64,000 nucleotides of DNA from Allium sativum (taxonomy: Eukaryota > Streptophyta > Magnoliopsida > Asparagales > Amaryllidaceae), in contig CM060915.1 in the NCBI GenBank assembly GCA_030737875.1, forward strand, positions 569,640,577-569,704,576, given 5' to 3'. The translations under genes and the position numbers were made by a program. Positions 1-12,703 of the stretch are shown piece after piece (position 1 is the first letter of the stretch; each line of letters opens with the position of its first letter). The notes under the pieces were generated by a model, which searched no databases, had not been told where the DNA came from, and worked only from the letters and a program-made list of their open reading frames with translations.

Positions 1-2910
1 CATCGAACTGCACTTACAACGAACTTTTCCAAATTTGATTTGGACATAATTCCAAATCCAACCGTTAGATTTCTAATTTCTTGTATTCGTTAGAAAGCTC
101 TTTTCGATACGAACCCAATGGTTCTGGTTTTAGGAGAATCCAACGGTCGGATCTCCCGAATTGTGCTTTCGAAGTCAATGGTCGAAATTCGTGAACTGCC
201 GTAGCGTGACGCGTTCTATTCAGGCCATTATATACATAAAATATATATTATATATATTTCGTCGATTTCCTTTTAAAACGTATTTTATAAATCATTTTAA
301 ATTCATTTTCAAAATGATTTCAACTTCATATTCAATTTCTAATCAAAATTGAATATTTCATATCATCGATATATAAATAATAATATTTTCAAAACATTAG
401 ATTTTGAAATCAATTACTTTTCGATATTCATTGTAAAAATGAATAAAATCAATATAAATATCGTTCACGTCACAATGGCGTTAATCTAATCAATACGGCT
501 ATATATATTTAAATATATTCGTGCCCATCCCAAAAAGGACATCAAAATCAGATTTAGATTCTTTTCTGAATATTGTTTGAAAATAATCGTTATTTTAAAA
601 TATTCTTTCTTTCTGAACTGGAATCAAACACAGTCAATTACCATATAATTTGATTATATGGATTTCACACAACAAATGTGTATAACAACAATGAAAACAG
701 CAATCCATCATCCAGAGTGCATCCTACACTGTGTAAGCATCAAATACAAATATTTAACTCTTACAAAGCTTGTCAACCAATCGATTGACATACAACTAAT
801 TATTGGGATTAGTGTATGTCCAATATCATCTCAATACCCGTGTGGGATTTCAAACAATCAAACACAGGTTTTATCTATGTCGTTGGGCGGTGTGTAAAAT
901 TTATCGTCCCAATCAGTATCAGTCAAATGTGTGTATATAAACAAATCGTCTGATTTGTTTATAAATATTTATTTTATGTACACGTTAAAAATTATATTTT
1001 TAACTACAAAATATTTATTCATTCCACATCACACAATCAATTTTTACCACACAAACAAACAAACATACAAGTCGTCCATGGTCTGTGGACGACAGGTGTC
1101 GGGTACTGCTAAGCACCGTCTGCATCCTAGTATATATTTCAAACTAGAAAATAAAATAAAAGTGAGAAGTTCTCACCTATTATCTTAACCAAACACCGTG
1201 ACTCTTCATACGTAGAAAATCTTCGCTGTGTTTTCAATCAGATCTGTTTCACGCGGTATATGTTAAAAATCACATTTTTAACATCGCTACATGTATAGAA
1301 AATATTATATTTTTATAATGCTTCTTTCTATATAAAAATTATATTTTTATATCTCTATTTCTTATATAAAAATCGCCTCTTTTACATAACCAAAATCACG
1401 TCTTCATATTTTTAAAAATCATGTCTTTTATATAAACAAAATCACGCCTTTATATTTTTAAAAATCATGTCTTTTATATAAACAAAATCATAACCTTTTT
1501 CATAAAATAAAAATATAATCTTTCCTTCAATAAAAATATAATCTTTTCTACTAACATCATATACTTAAAAATCAGAAAATAAACAATGATATTTTGTTAT
1601 AAAATCAAATTTTAACAATATGCTTAATACATAACCAAATTTATAAAATAAATTAAATTTAAACAAACTCACTGTCATTCAAACAGGAGAGGCGCAGGGC
1701 TGCAAATGGTCGGAGGGGCACTGTGTAGGTCGAGGGCTAAGTGTAGTAGGAGGTAGGTGGGAAATGGGGGTGGCGGTTAGGTCAAATCAAAGGGGGGGGC
1801 TGATGCGAGGAGGAGGCGATGGGGAAGAGGGGGAGCTTGCGATTTACAGGGGGAGGGGGATGGAGGAGGAAACGAGGAGGGGGAGGCCTCGACGGTGGGC
1901 AATCGATGATCGAGAGGGGCTGAAGCAGGATCGGGGTCAACAGGTGGGAGGTTTTTTTAATTACTGAAGTGTTGTGGAGAGAGAATAGTGAGCGGGGGGA
2001 GGGTTATAAAAATTATTTTATTATTTTATCCATTTAAATTCTATAAAGTGCATTTCACATTCAAACTCTGAATCGAACCCAATGACTGTCGCTCCTAATT
2101 AATTACCCCCATTCCGAACACAATGGGATATGTATCGTAAGCCAATTTGACTGTTTCGATCAGTTTCCATTTAAATTAACATTTAAATCATTATATTGAA
2201 TTCAAACATGCATTTTAATTTACTGGGGCCACATACAGGCTCTAAAAATTCCCGAAAAATACTTTCTAGCTTCGTATTGACGATACGGTTCTAACAAAAC
2301 TAATTTCGTCAAATTTTGAGACCGTTAGAAAAATGGCCATTTTCGAGTCGATTGAAATTGACTAAAACTGTCAAAATGCGTTTTCTTTTGCCACACTCAC
2401 ATATTGATTCGAAAAATTATGAACTTTGGAATCTAGCAATTATTCGACATCTCAGATCCAAAAAAAGTGGTTTCGTCGAAAACAGAGGTCGTTTGCAAAA
2501 TTTCCATTTTTAAGGGCCAGAATTCCATAGTGACTATTCTGAATTTTCAACTGGACATAACTTTTTATCCCCGCTATGAAATTTCAAATTTTCGAATTCG
2601 TTGGAAAGATATTTTCAAATAGATTCTAATAGTTTTGGTTTCTCTAAAATCCGATTTATTTTGTATCCTGTACATTCATTTGAAATTTGAAATCTAATTT
2701 TCGAACTACCGCGCCATTTTCAATTCCTTTTAAAAATAAAAATAGATATTTATATTCTAATGACGATCTATATAAATATATACATTCTAATTCTATTCAA
2801 AATAAATTTCTCGTTGTTATTATTTAAAATAAATCATTTTAAATATTCAAAATTCACAAAAATTTCCAAAATAAATTTTTTAAATTGGTTCGGATTTTCG
2901 GGTTATTACA
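1..2910 (-). mobile_element. Old, partial LTR of the element-C (long-LTR Ty3/gypsy) family
   Basis: This stretch matches, with many differences and deletions, the part of the element-C LTR from about 48.5 kb to 52042. Shared landmarks include the block around 120-160 (repeated near 48620), a small hairpin at 1072-1092 (matching 50318-50338), the block at 2090-2480 (matching 51240-51640), and the end 'TTCGGGTTATTACA' at 2910 (matching 52042). The sequence after 2910 is not the purine-tract/internal sequence seen after 52042, so 2910 is an outer border. It is either a solo LTR or the 5' LTR of a minus-strand element whose remainder lies left of the window. Short reading frames here are not credible genes. 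Confidence 0.75.
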
Positions 2911-3555
2911 GTGAATAAGGTTTCAATTAAGCAAACTAGAGGAGGAAATGAGAGATTAGGGCTTTCAGATCACCAAACAATTGAAAGATTAATGTACGAA
3001 TTTGAATTTCCCCGAAAGAGATGCGAAGAAGGCAACAATAACGAGAGATTAGGGATTTTTGATTAGCTTAGTGCTTGATTAGTTCGGCAAATAATGATTG
3101 AGTAAGAAATTAGAATGAAAAGGTAATGTCGTATTAGGAAGCATACAAAATTTAATGAGGTTTATTTTTTTAATTGTGGTATTAGGAAGAACATATTGGG
3201 GTGCCCTTAGCACTACAATAATTTTATTGTGTGCAAAGTCAATTATTTGGCACTTAGGTTGAATACAATATTATGCTCTTAATATTCAGTTCTGAATATT
3301 AAGAGGGTGCCTTTACAATTTGGTAATTATTTAGGGGGCACACAATCGTTGGACGCCTATAAATGACACCCAAAATATGACGTTTATTTAATAACTATCC
3401 GATGGTTGATGCTCATTTTTTAGCTCTATTTAATATATGCTCAGTTAATGTGTACTCACATATCAAGACCTACCATGATCAACACGTTGGCAATAGTTAT
3501 CAATTTAAAAAAATAAAACAAAAGTATAGAATGCAAGAAAGGGTCCACGTAGCAA
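2911..3555. other. Unassigned AT-rich sequence with a possible small hairpin element
   Basis: No gene is recognised. The words 'GTATTAGGAAG' occur twice (about 3131 and 3180). At about 3199-3345 there are inverted words (GGGTGCC and GGCAC blocks, and an AT-rich palindrome around 3278-3302) that could be a MITE-like hairpin. A 'CACTACAATAA' at 3211 could be a CACTA end but does not match the well-defined right terminus at 11195. Confidence 0.35.
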
Positions 3556-3559
3556 TGAC

Positions 3560-3910
3560 TAAAAACCATCGACGGTCATGGCCAGCTGTCGCTAACTTTC
3601 GTTGCTATATATTCTGATGCTAGGCAAATAGCATTGAGATTTGTGACGGATCTGGTCTCCTTTATAGCGACGACGAGTGATGAGAAATCTGCCACGTGGA
3701 CAAAGGGTTGCCTTTTCAACTTTCGTGGCGAGCCATCGCTAATCGTGGGTAAAATATGACATGAAATATGTCATTAGCCGCAACGTAAAATGTCCTGAAA
3801 TCCATCACAAGCCATCGTGATGCATAGAAAAACTGGGTAAAGTGCCGTAACCAACCATCACTAATTGCAACATAGAGTGACGTGAAATCTGTCACGAGCC
3901 ATTGCTAACC
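3560..3910. repeat. CACTA left subterminal repeat region
   Basis: Short diverged words recur here in both orientations: 'CTGTCGCTAACTTTCG', 'AGCCATCGCTAATCG', 'CAACCATCACTAATTGC', 'AGCCATTGCTAACCTTCG', with spacers containing GTGACG / GACATGAAAT. Clustered short repeats next to the ends are where CACTA transposases bind. The array resembles the CCGTAACTA words at 11140-11175 on the opposite end. Confidence 0.5.
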
Positions 3911-4270
3911 TTCGCAAAACTGTAAATGTATTTCTACTTTCCTACAGCCATAAAGCCCTCAATCCACGCTAACTCAAACCCAACCAATCCGCAACTCATA
4001 TACGACCAATTTCACAATCCATTGCCTTATATATACTCAAATTCACAACATAAACCAACATGTCTGCTACAAACCAACTCATACACCACTAGATAGCTAA
4101 TGAATGATAAATAAAAACAATAAACAGTCCAAGAACCAACATCACGTTCACATCAAATATAACAAACCATCGTCGTCCCCACAAACCATCACAAACAACT
4201 CAAGTCCATGATCAACAACTAGTTTATATTTTTACAAACCAAGAAATAAATCATAAAAGAGGACAAGTAC

Positions 4271-5960
4271 CTACTCATCCTCATCCTCATCGTCATCCTC
4301 GTCCTCTTCGTCGTCCTCATCTTCCGTTGTAGCGGCCCACTCGACGGCATATGCCCATGCTTGTGAAAATATGCAACACTCTGCTCATCCAGCATGGTCG
4401 CGAGCCCGTTCTTCTGCTTCCACATATTGTCGAAGCATGGAGATCTCCTCCTCCTGCTGATGCCTCGTATAGGAGACCTAAGTCCCCGATATCTATAATT
4501 ATTATATTAAGCGTGACTTGATAAATGTATTGTAAATTCATTGTGTACAATTAATATTCAGCATCCAATACAAGATTTATTTCTATGTCATCAGTATTTT
4601 TCGATCAATAAATAATACATCGTTCTCATCGAATTCTAACTTATACATATACACATATTTCTTTCATATTCATTAATTTTCAAATTTTATGGATTTGAGT
4701 ATATATAATAATATTTGAATATGTTTAAATATGTCAACACTTTAAACCTTTAATATCATTTGGATATGTTTAAATTCTTTAATAAAATGCTTTACCTCTA
4801 TGTTTCCAAAGCCGCAACGTCTATTACTAGTAGGCGGGTTGATGATGGCGTCCCAAATACGATTGCACTCCTCTACGTCTAGCTCTTGACCTGACTGCGC
4901 CACTCAAGCATTTAACATCGCTATGTATCTCTCCTGCGATAGCAGACAATTATGGAATACATTAAATATTCAGTTTCAAATTAACAATGTGATACACAAA
5001 TTATTACGAATGCTAATCATCACGGAATGGGACTTATCGTTAGCCCAGGCATATGAGGTATTACCCTCCTCGTCGGTCCGCTCGACAGCGTAAGTCTGTG
5101 TAAACACCTCAGCAAATGTAGGCTCGCGATGGAGATTTGACATCTGAAATGATACAATATATATTTGGAATTTATCAATACGATTAAAAAAAGTTTAGAA
5201 CTATCTACAAATGTGATTTATCGTTCGTACCAATTCACGACGGTGCTGTGAGAAGGACTTAGACCCACCCTGCTGCCAAGCAGGATTTTTGAGTCTATTT
5301 CCCCGGTTGCACTCTGAAATCTCCTATATATATTTAATTATAGGATTAATTGATTGATATACAAAATAGAAATAAGAAAAAGCTTAATTAACTTACCCTC
5401 GCTGTATCTGTGGCCCATAGTTGCTTGAAACCGCCTCAGACCTCCTCGCTTATCCATGGAGGCCTTTTTCGCGCTGCATTTTCCTTGAAAATGTTGCCCG
5501 TAACAATTTTCCTCGTCTTTCGGTTCCATGCCGTGAAGAAAAGATTCATATCTTCGTCCCTAACCCGTACAGCAACGTATAAACCAACATACAAATTGTG
5601 TTACATACTTTATATAATTTTGTAAATGACAAATATATTTATGCTTACAAGGACCTCCGTGAGGATGACATTCCTAATCTGCATAGGAATATCATCCCAG
5701 TGGGCCCACGCCTGTATCAACCTAGCGATATATGCTGATCTAAACACAGATAAGACAAGCTCTCTGGGAATAATCTCAAACCCCCTGTAGAAAGTACAAT
5801 ATTAGCATTTAATAAGTTTTGAATACTAAACATTTACGAAAATAAAAACTTACCTTGTGGTCTTGGGTACGAGCTTTACGACCGGATGTAAATCCGATGT
5901 TGTACCGCTTGCACCTGCCTCTAAACTATGGGTAGGTCGGCATTTAGGAGGCATATCTGT
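4271..5960 (-). pseudogene. CACTA second gene, TnpA-like (Transposase_24 / Ptta type)
   Basis: Minus-strand translation gives separated exon-like blocks. One at about 5740-5660 reads 'AWAHWDDIPMQIRNVIL'. One at about 5590-5490 reads 'DMNLFFTAWNRKTRK'. One at about 5140-5030 reads 'LHREPTFAEVFTQTYAVER'. A C-terminal part ends in a long Asp/Glu run and a stop at 4271-4273. This pattern (a W-x-x-IP block, a conserved basic middle, an acidic or coiled end) is typical of the plant Ptta/En/Spm second protein, which binds subterminal repeats. The blocks lie in different frames separated by AT-rich, intron-like DNA, so exon borders are uncertain. At least one in-frame stop in the middle block suggests decay. 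The gene lies directly downstream of the TNP2 remnant on the same strand. Confidence 0.55.
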
Positions 5961-6255
5961 CACAAACATATTATTTTGTATAATAACACATATATCATTA
6001 AGCACATCCATTATCAAATAAACTCATATAGCATATATTATCAAATGCAGCTGCAAGACCCATTTACATAAAAGAAGAAGAACCAAATAATAGTCCATAA
6101 TAACGCCTTTATGGTAAAGTAAGTGTGTAGATAACCGTAGCACATCATATAAGTTCACAACATAGAACATCATATAAAACATATCATTGTACATCATAGC
6201 TCACAACATATTTAAACTTCAAAATATATGTAAACAACTAATGATACAAATAATA

Positions 6256-9200
6256 TTAGTCTTCTTCATTTTCTGATTCAGTCTCGGTCTCATACTCTAT
6301 ATCGCTGTCCTCTGTACTCTCAAATGCTTCTACTAAAACATTTGATTCATCATTTAAAGACCCTAAATAAACATCATTAGCAATTATTATTTCATCATTT
6401 TGATCTGCATTCATTTGATACGCTGCAACGTCTGGAATAACATTTCCTTCAAACATAAATCTTGCTTTGTTTTAATTACAGCAGACCAATCTGCTTTATC
6501 TCTTTTTAAGGACAGATACAGAGCAAAGTAAACTTGCAATGCTTGCTTTGCCAATGCAAAAGGATCATACTTATAGTAATGTGACATGTGCTTTGTTTCT
6601 ATAAGCTTATAATCTTTATGCATGTTGATTCCAGTACTAGGAACATTGCTGAACCAGTTGCACTTGAATAGAACAACTTTTTCAACAAGTTGTACATAAT
6701 ATGTCAACTCTAAAATATGTGTCAAGACGCCATAAAAGTCTTTTATATGCTCTTCTGGATCATCACTACCTTTGACAAATACACCACTGTTATATGTTAA
6801 TCTGTCAATACAATGGACTTTGGTGTTGAATTTAAATCCATTGACGAAGAATATTGGATAAGTCTTAGCATTCCTTTTTGGTCCAAGCATAAGATATTGC
6901 AAACCTCGTCATTGACACAGTTTATTGGATCGTAAACGTACTTCGAGAACCATTTAGCAAATTTTTTACTGAGATCATCATTTGGATTTCCTGAGTAGTA
7001 AATACTGCAAATATATGATTTTATTACTAGCTAACAATTGATGTACACGCAACTGCAAGAAAGTTAAAAATTTAATACCTAACAAATGGTGCGACTTCAG
7101 CACAATTTAGAAGAATATATGTATGTGCTACATGGTGATCTCTATCATCTAACCATATTTCTACACATTTTCTAGAAGATTGTCCATGTTGTCTAAAAAC
7201 AGATAACATTATTGGACAAAATTGTGTTCCACTGTTTCATCATTACGAGGACCACTTACAAATGATATGTTCACATGATCACTGAAGTAATTAGAAAAAA
7301 GAACGAAGCTTCTTCTTCAAGATACGATTTTCAAATTGAACCTTCAACTTGTGCTTTATGTCATACTTTTTTCTTTAAATGATTCAAATGCCTAATATAA
7401 AATTAATTCAATTTATATGCTCTAATATCACTTTGAATTGTAAGCATAAATTTTTACTAATATTACCCCTTAAAATGATACATCTATCCATACTGCATTG
7501 GACCTCGAAGAATTGCTTCGGATGGAAGACGAACAGGTAAATTCTCCATTACATTAAAAAATCTTGAAGGAATTTTTTTATCCAATTTGCAAATCAATAT
7601 CGGAATTTCAACTTCAAGTTTACGGAGACAATCAATTTTTAACGTTGTCGAACAAAGCTGTTTATAGAATAGGCTTAACTCCGTTATAATACCCTACACT
7701 TTTATAGGCAACAATTCTTTAAACACCACTGGTAATAAATATTCCATCATGATATGACAACCATGACTTTTCATCCCACTCAATTTATTATTTTTATAAT
7801 CAAAACATCTACGGAGATTAGAAGAAATCTCATCTGGACATTTCAGTCCCTCAACCCATTTAAGTACAAGTTTTATTTGTTTGTTGTCTAGTTCATAGAA
7901 AGCTTTGGGTTTTTATTGTCATTGGGCTTTATATGAAGCTCTGGATTTTTACAATATTCTTCTATGTCACGTCTCGAACATATATCGTCCTTTGTTTTTC
8001 CTTTAACATTCAAAACAGTACTAAACACGTTATCAAATACATTTTTTTCATTGTGCATAACGTCGATATTATGTCGAAGTAGGAGGTCTTTCCAATAATG
8101 TAGCTCCTAGAATATACTTTGTTTACACCAATTATGAATGTCAGATTTAACCGGAATTTCTCTCTGTTCTCCAGTCTCTATCTTGGGATAGTCCTTTACA
8201 ATAACGTATATTTCTTCACTTGACCAAATTTTGGGTGCTTGCACAGTATTTCTTTGTTAGCTTTAAAGTTTTTTTTATCTATTTTAAAAGTATGATTGAC
8301 ATGCAGAAAACAAGGGTGATAATCAAACCACGAATGCTTCCTTCCATACCGTGAGAAAAATGCTTATGTTTCTTCCATGCATAAAAGACAAGATAGACGA
8401 CCAGCCGTATTCCAACTTGAAAGTGTCCCATATGCATGAACATCACAAATCGTCCATAACAAAGAAGAAAACAAACGAAAATTCATTTTTTTTGAAATGT
8501 CGTATGTTTCAACTCCTTCATCCCATACTATTTTCAACTCTTCTATTAATGGTTGTAGATAAACATCAATGCCTTGTTTTGGATCGTTAGCACCAGGAAC
8601 GACAACATTGAGAAACATATATAGAGTTTTCATACACATCTATAGAGGTAAATTATAAGGAGTAACGATAATAGGCCAAGATGAATAATTACTACCAAAC
8701 TGAGAAAATGGTGAAAATTCATCTGTACATAAACCAAATATGATGTTACGGCTCTCTGTGGCAAATGTAGGATACATCTTGTCAAAATGTTTCCATGCTT
8801 CTCCATTCGATGGATGTGTCAAGGTTCCATCTTCTGGTGTTCTCACACTATTCCATCGCATATGACATGCAGTGACTGAGGATGCATATAACCGTTGTAG
8901 TCTAGAAATGATTGGATAGTAATGCATTCTCGTATACGGAACTTCCTTATCTTTCTTTTTTTCTAGGTTTATACCTTTCCCCACCACGTATTTTACAGTT
9001 TCTAAGATTAGTATCATTTTTCCAATACAACATGCAACCTTTAATACAAGTATCTATTTTTTGGTATGGCAAACCGAAAGCCGACTTTAGTGTTTTCACT
9101 TTGTAATGACTATCACACATCATATTATCGGGTGGCATATGTCTTTTTATAGCTTGTACAACCTCTCTAAATGCAGCTTCTGTAAGGTTAAATTTTGATT

Positions 9201-9764
9201 TCATGGTGATGTACTCAGCGGTTACTGATAATTCAGTTCCACTTTCACAACCATTCCACGATGGTCGCTTAGCTAAAGCTAATAAATCATATTTTTTTTG
9301 GCTTCCATGTTCGGTTCATCTTCAATATTGACGTCATCGTTGTTAACTTAGCTAGTAGGGAACATTGATCATATTGCATGTTCCACCATATCTTCTATTA
9401 GATTCGTCATAACTAATTTGACCACTAATGCTACAGGATTTATTCTAGGCGCAACAAGTTCTCCATGACGACCTTATAAATAATAATTTGGCACAAAACC
9501 TGATTTATACAAATGTACTTTAGCGATGTCAAGTTTCCAAAACCTCATCAGTTTGCACTTACTACACGGACAACGAAGCTCCTCGTAATTTTGATTATTA
9601 GATACTGCAAATCTAACAAATTCATTTACACCATTGTACAAATGTTCTTTCACCGAGCCTTTCATTCTAATTTTAACTTCATACATCCAACTACAATCAT
9701 TGTAATAATTGAACATTTTTCCTGATTCAAAAATATATGTCAGTGATTTCAATAGCACATACAT
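6256..9764 (-). pseudogene. CACTA TNP2-like transposase, inactivated
   Basis: Read on the minus strand, the order is as follows. The N-terminal transposase-associated domain lies at 9764-9474 (with 'CPCSKCK'). The Transposase_21 core covers about 9204-7900, with 'YPIISRLQRLY', 'HPSNGEAWKHFD', 'LCTDEFSPFSQFGS' and 'WPIIVTPYNLPL'. The DUF4218-like segment covers about 7870-7500, with 'KSHGCHIMMEYLLP'. The C-terminal part lies at 6902-6411, and an acidic tail ends at 6256. The gene is broken: a stop at 8640-8642 replaces the Trp expected after YNLPP/L, another follows 'LLCMEET' near 8363 where Gln is usual, and frames change near 8950-9010 and elsewhere. The family moves CACTA elements by cutting at CACTA ends. 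This copy cannot make a full protein. The assignment is firm because several separate conserved blocks occur in the right order. Confidence 0.88.
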
Positions 9765-9779
9765 ATATTATTATAAAGT

Positions 9780-11100
9780 CTTTTGGGACTAAAGCTTCTA
9801 CGCACCACATTGTCATATCTCGATAGTACATCACTTCTCTTCTGCACACCCCTTTTGTATAAGTAGTGCTAAACTTCTCTTCTTGATAGTATTTCATTTC
9901 GGATTTCTCAACTAAACAATAAACTTTAAAAGTTATCTTTCTAAAAATTCCAATTTTAATTTCTTAAAATTTATCGTTCTATTTTATTTAATAAATCGTT
10001 ATAGTTCAAAATTACCACACCACGATTTTTAAAGATAATTGATTTTGACATAATTCAAAATCTACTTTTTGAAATCTAAAATTCTCTTTTCCATTACGGA
10101 ACTACAATCCAGCAGATTCATAAGATTTTTGTTTCATAGATTTTCAACCTATATTTTATCATATACACTCCTTCAAAGTTCAAACTGTAAAATTACGAAC
10201 TACCGTCGCGCGTTTTGTTCATTTTCAAAAAATTTGTCATTACAACAACGCCATTTTGTAGTACCTGAGTAAGTCTATACATTACCCTCTCCTGACTTGG
10301 CTTGCACCATTAACAAATTTTTTATCCAACAACGTATATACTAACAACTCCTTTAATAGGATTACTAAACCCATATACAACAATTTCAGAACCATATACA
10401 ACAACGTATTTTAAATAGTTTTACCCCAACTATTTAAAATTTCCAATACCACTAATCCCAAAAGCAAATGAATCATTACTCATTACAAAGCATCATTGCA
10501 GTAACAATCAAAGTCAACTACAATTCGAATAATATATCATTAGTTGTTATTATCCTACAGAAATCAACTAAATTCACAAAATTTATTAATCAACTTCTAT
10601 TCGATAATCACCTAAATAGCTTATAAATTTAAAATCTAATTACCTATATTATAAATTCAATATCAATAATTGATTATTATTTATAAAATAACGGTTCATT
10701 AACACATACATATGCACAAAATCAACTAACATATAATATTCACCGATAAACAACTAAATCCACATTTTAGGGTTTTCAATCATTACTAAGTCAATTACGT
10801 TAATTCAACAATCATTATGATCACATGACATATACATTTAAATAATTATTAACTAATTAATTTAAGAAATTTGGTTAGAAATTATACCGGAAAGAGACGA
10901 GGCGGCAACCGGTGGAGGGGGGAAGCGGAAGTAGACAAGCAGGCGTCGGTAGGCAATAGTGGAGGGTGGATGGTAGGAGTGGCGGTGGATGGCAGCAACA
11001 GAAAAGTTAGGGTTTTTGTATTCATTCGTTTACCGCAGGAAGAAAGGGGGAAGGAAATAGAAATGAGAAATTTTCCTGTAGGCTCGCGGGTTTATTTAGT
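9780..11100. other. CACTA 5' non-coding region
   Basis: This AT-rich stretch lies between the transposase start and the right terminus. There is no coding signal beyond short chance frames. A GC-richer patch at 10880-11060 could be a leader or first-exon region of the minus-strand transcript, but no splice signals are convincing. Confidence 0.4.
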
Positions 11101-11104
11101 TAGG

Positions 11105-11195
11105 TGATGGCTAGTGACTACTGGCGACGACGGCTTTTTCAACCGTAACTATTCGTCGCAAGCATCCGTAACTAATCAGATCATTTTGTATAGTG
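11105..11195. repeat. CACTA right terminus and subterminal repeats
   Basis: The minus strand starts CACTATACAAAATGATC at 11195, followed by repeated GTTACGG-type words (11135-11180). This matches the CACTA signature of a CACTA terminus followed by short subterminal repeats. The next three bases (ATA) would be the target duplication, but no matching partner was found on the left. Confidence 0.65.
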
Positions 11196-11490
11196 ATAAT
11201 GCCATACGAATGAGCTGTGGCCTCTGAATAAAGCGTTGAGTATTATGTTTAATTCAATATTTTAGAGTGGAAAGTTTTGCATTGTCGAATATAAAGGGTG
11301 AATAGGGGATATTTAGGCCTATCAATGGATATCCAGATAATCAAATAATTCATACTCAAAAAAAGGATAAATATCCGATGTTCAAAAAATGATGAGGTTG
11401 CGAATACGAACATATCAACATCTAAAAATTATCCATTTATTTTTTTCCTTTCAGGAGTATATTTTAAATTATACGTATTCTAATACCATG
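11196..11490. other. Unassigned sequence between CACTA end and LINE
   Basis: Nothing recognisable. It may include the 5' untranslated region of the LINE that starts its first reading frame at 11553. Confidence 0.3.

Positions 11491-11534
<44 letters not shown>
11491..11534. repeat. (AT)n(GT)n microsatellite
   Basis: About 12 AT units run directly into about 10 GT units just upstream of the LINE ORF1 start. The two short reading frames that begin in it are artefacts except where they overlap LINE ORF1. Confidence 0.95.
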
Positions 11535-11552
11535 ATTACATTTATTGGAAAC

Positions 11553-11943
11553 ATGGCGGTAACGCCAGAATCACCAACTTCCAAATCTCCAGAACCACTC
11601 CCAGATGTAACAACAACACCCATTATTCTGACAACCACCTCCTACGCCGTATCCATCAATTCCCCTGCCACAGGCAACTCATCATACATGACACTTTGAA
11701 TACGTCAAGCTTGCTGCTGAATAAGTCTTCATCCCAGAAAAAGCATTCCAGAAATCAGAAACTACGTTGATCAACACAATACACTAAATAAGCTCAGGTA
11801 CATATTTGCATTGATCCACAAACAAAATCGAAGACAAAGATCCCTATTTTATTACACAATGGTACCAAACATGAAGTGATTGTTGAACATGAATACGTAC
11901 CATTTAAATATGATAAATGTACAGTATTTGGCCATAAAACTAA
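11553..11943 (+). pseudogene. L1-type LINE ORF1, 5' part (split by the MULE)
   Basis: The ATG at 11553 begins a Pro/Thr/Ser-rich N-terminus ('MAVTPESPTSKSPEPLP'). It decays after a stop at 11697-11699. A later frame (about 11850-11943) reads 'VIVEHEYVPFKYDKC' followed by 'TVFGHK'. This is the region before the zinc knuckle of plant LINE ORF1 proteins, which coat the element RNA. The reading frame runs straight through the MULE target duplication and stays open after 42223 ('TNIHDIENAPKWIP'), so this piece and 42215-43650 were one element. The last Cys of the knuckle and much of the RNA-binding domain are missing, so the gene was probably already damaged. Confidence is high that it is LINE-derived and moderate for the start. 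Confidence 0.75.
11935..11943. repeat. MULE target-site duplication, left copy
   Basis: The 9-bp sequence TAAAACTAA is repeated exactly at 42215-42223. Nine base pairs is the standard MULE duplication length. Confidence 0.97.
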
Positions 11944-12236
11944 GAGCATTTTTCTATTTTGGCCTCCTTTTTTTAATTCCACGTATAGGCCATTTTATGT
12001 AAATATTGCGGTTTTAGCCTCCTTTTGGCCAACTCAGCGTTGAGTTCGCAAAAAATTGATTTTTTCCGCTAGCGCAATAAAGGAATGCGCCTGTCTATGT
12101 ATACACTGGCGCAATCCTCGATTGCGCCGGTGATAAAGTTAAGAAAATAACTTTTGGGGCGCAATCTTGGATTGCACCCCGAAAGTTATTGTTTTTTAAA
12201 AAGGAGACAGGTTTACCTTTCCTTCTCTCATTTCCC
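11944..12236 (+). repeat. MULE left terminal inverted repeat
   Basis: About 293 bp matching the complement of 41919-42214 with scattered mismatches. It contains palindromes at about 12071-12092, 12106-12130 and 12156-12180, built from GCGCAATC and GATTGCGC-type half-sites. In MULEs the terminal repeat holds transposase-binding sites and promoter. Here the PMD gene begins about 470 bp inside it. Confidence 0.93.
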
Positions 12237-12703
12237 TCGTCGCTCCTCATAATTAAAAATCCCTCAAAAAACCGTAAAACCGAAATTAAAATCCCAATTA
12301 TCTTCAAGTAATTTCAACTTCTACATTAAACATGGCAAGTTCTTCAACATAGGAGCAAGCTGTTGGTAATTATCTCTATAATTTTTGTGTGTTTATTTCA
12401 GAATTTAGGTTTAGGGTTTTCTTGATTTTTCTTGTAACTTTGTACACCGGTGTTTTGGCGATCTATATTGTTGAGATGTTGGTCATATATATGCAAAATA
12501 GTTGATTTCGTGAGAGTTTTGTTGAGATTGGAAAATGTGGTCAAATGATTTGTAGAGCGTTTTCTTGTGGTTTGAAATGGCATGTAAAGGTTGGTGTGGA
12601 GAATTGAAGATTGGTAATCGATTTCTTAATGTTGAATTTGCATAGAATTGAAAATTGGCTGTACTAACATTGATACCATTGAATTATTTTAGAGTATGCA
12701 GAG

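Larger units (their letters stand above)
3560..11195 (-). mobile_element. Degenerate CACTA (En/Spm-type) DNA transposon
   Basis: The minus strand carries remains of a TNP2-type transposase (9764 to 6256) followed by a TnpA-like second gene (about 5960 to 4271), the usual CACTA gene order. The right terminus reads '...TTTTGTATAGTG' at 11195, which is CACTATACAAAA on the other strand, preceded by short subterminal words such as CCGTAACTA. Related words (TCGCTAAC, CCATCGCTAA) cluster at 3570-3910 and mark the other subterminal region. The exact left terminus and a 3-bp target duplication could not be identified. The transposase has several stops and frameshifts, so this copy is not autonomous. 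Confidence 0.8.

Noticed and set aside
1764..1967. Gly/Arg/Glu-rich frame in the old LTR
   Set aside because: Purine-rich low-complexity DNA in an LTR; not a gene.
3211..3221. CACTACAATAA as the left end of the first CACTA element
   Set aside because: It does not match the right terminus beyond CACTA, and the flanking triplets differ; left as unresolved.
10871..11107. Gly/Arg-rich 78-residue frame near the CACTA right end
   Set aside because: Composition is due to a local purine-rich patch; wrong strand for the element's genes and no homology recognised.
11513..11770. Alternative 85-residue frame overlapping LINE ORF1
   Set aside because: Starts inside the GT microsatellite and lies out of frame with the recognisable ORF1 sequence.
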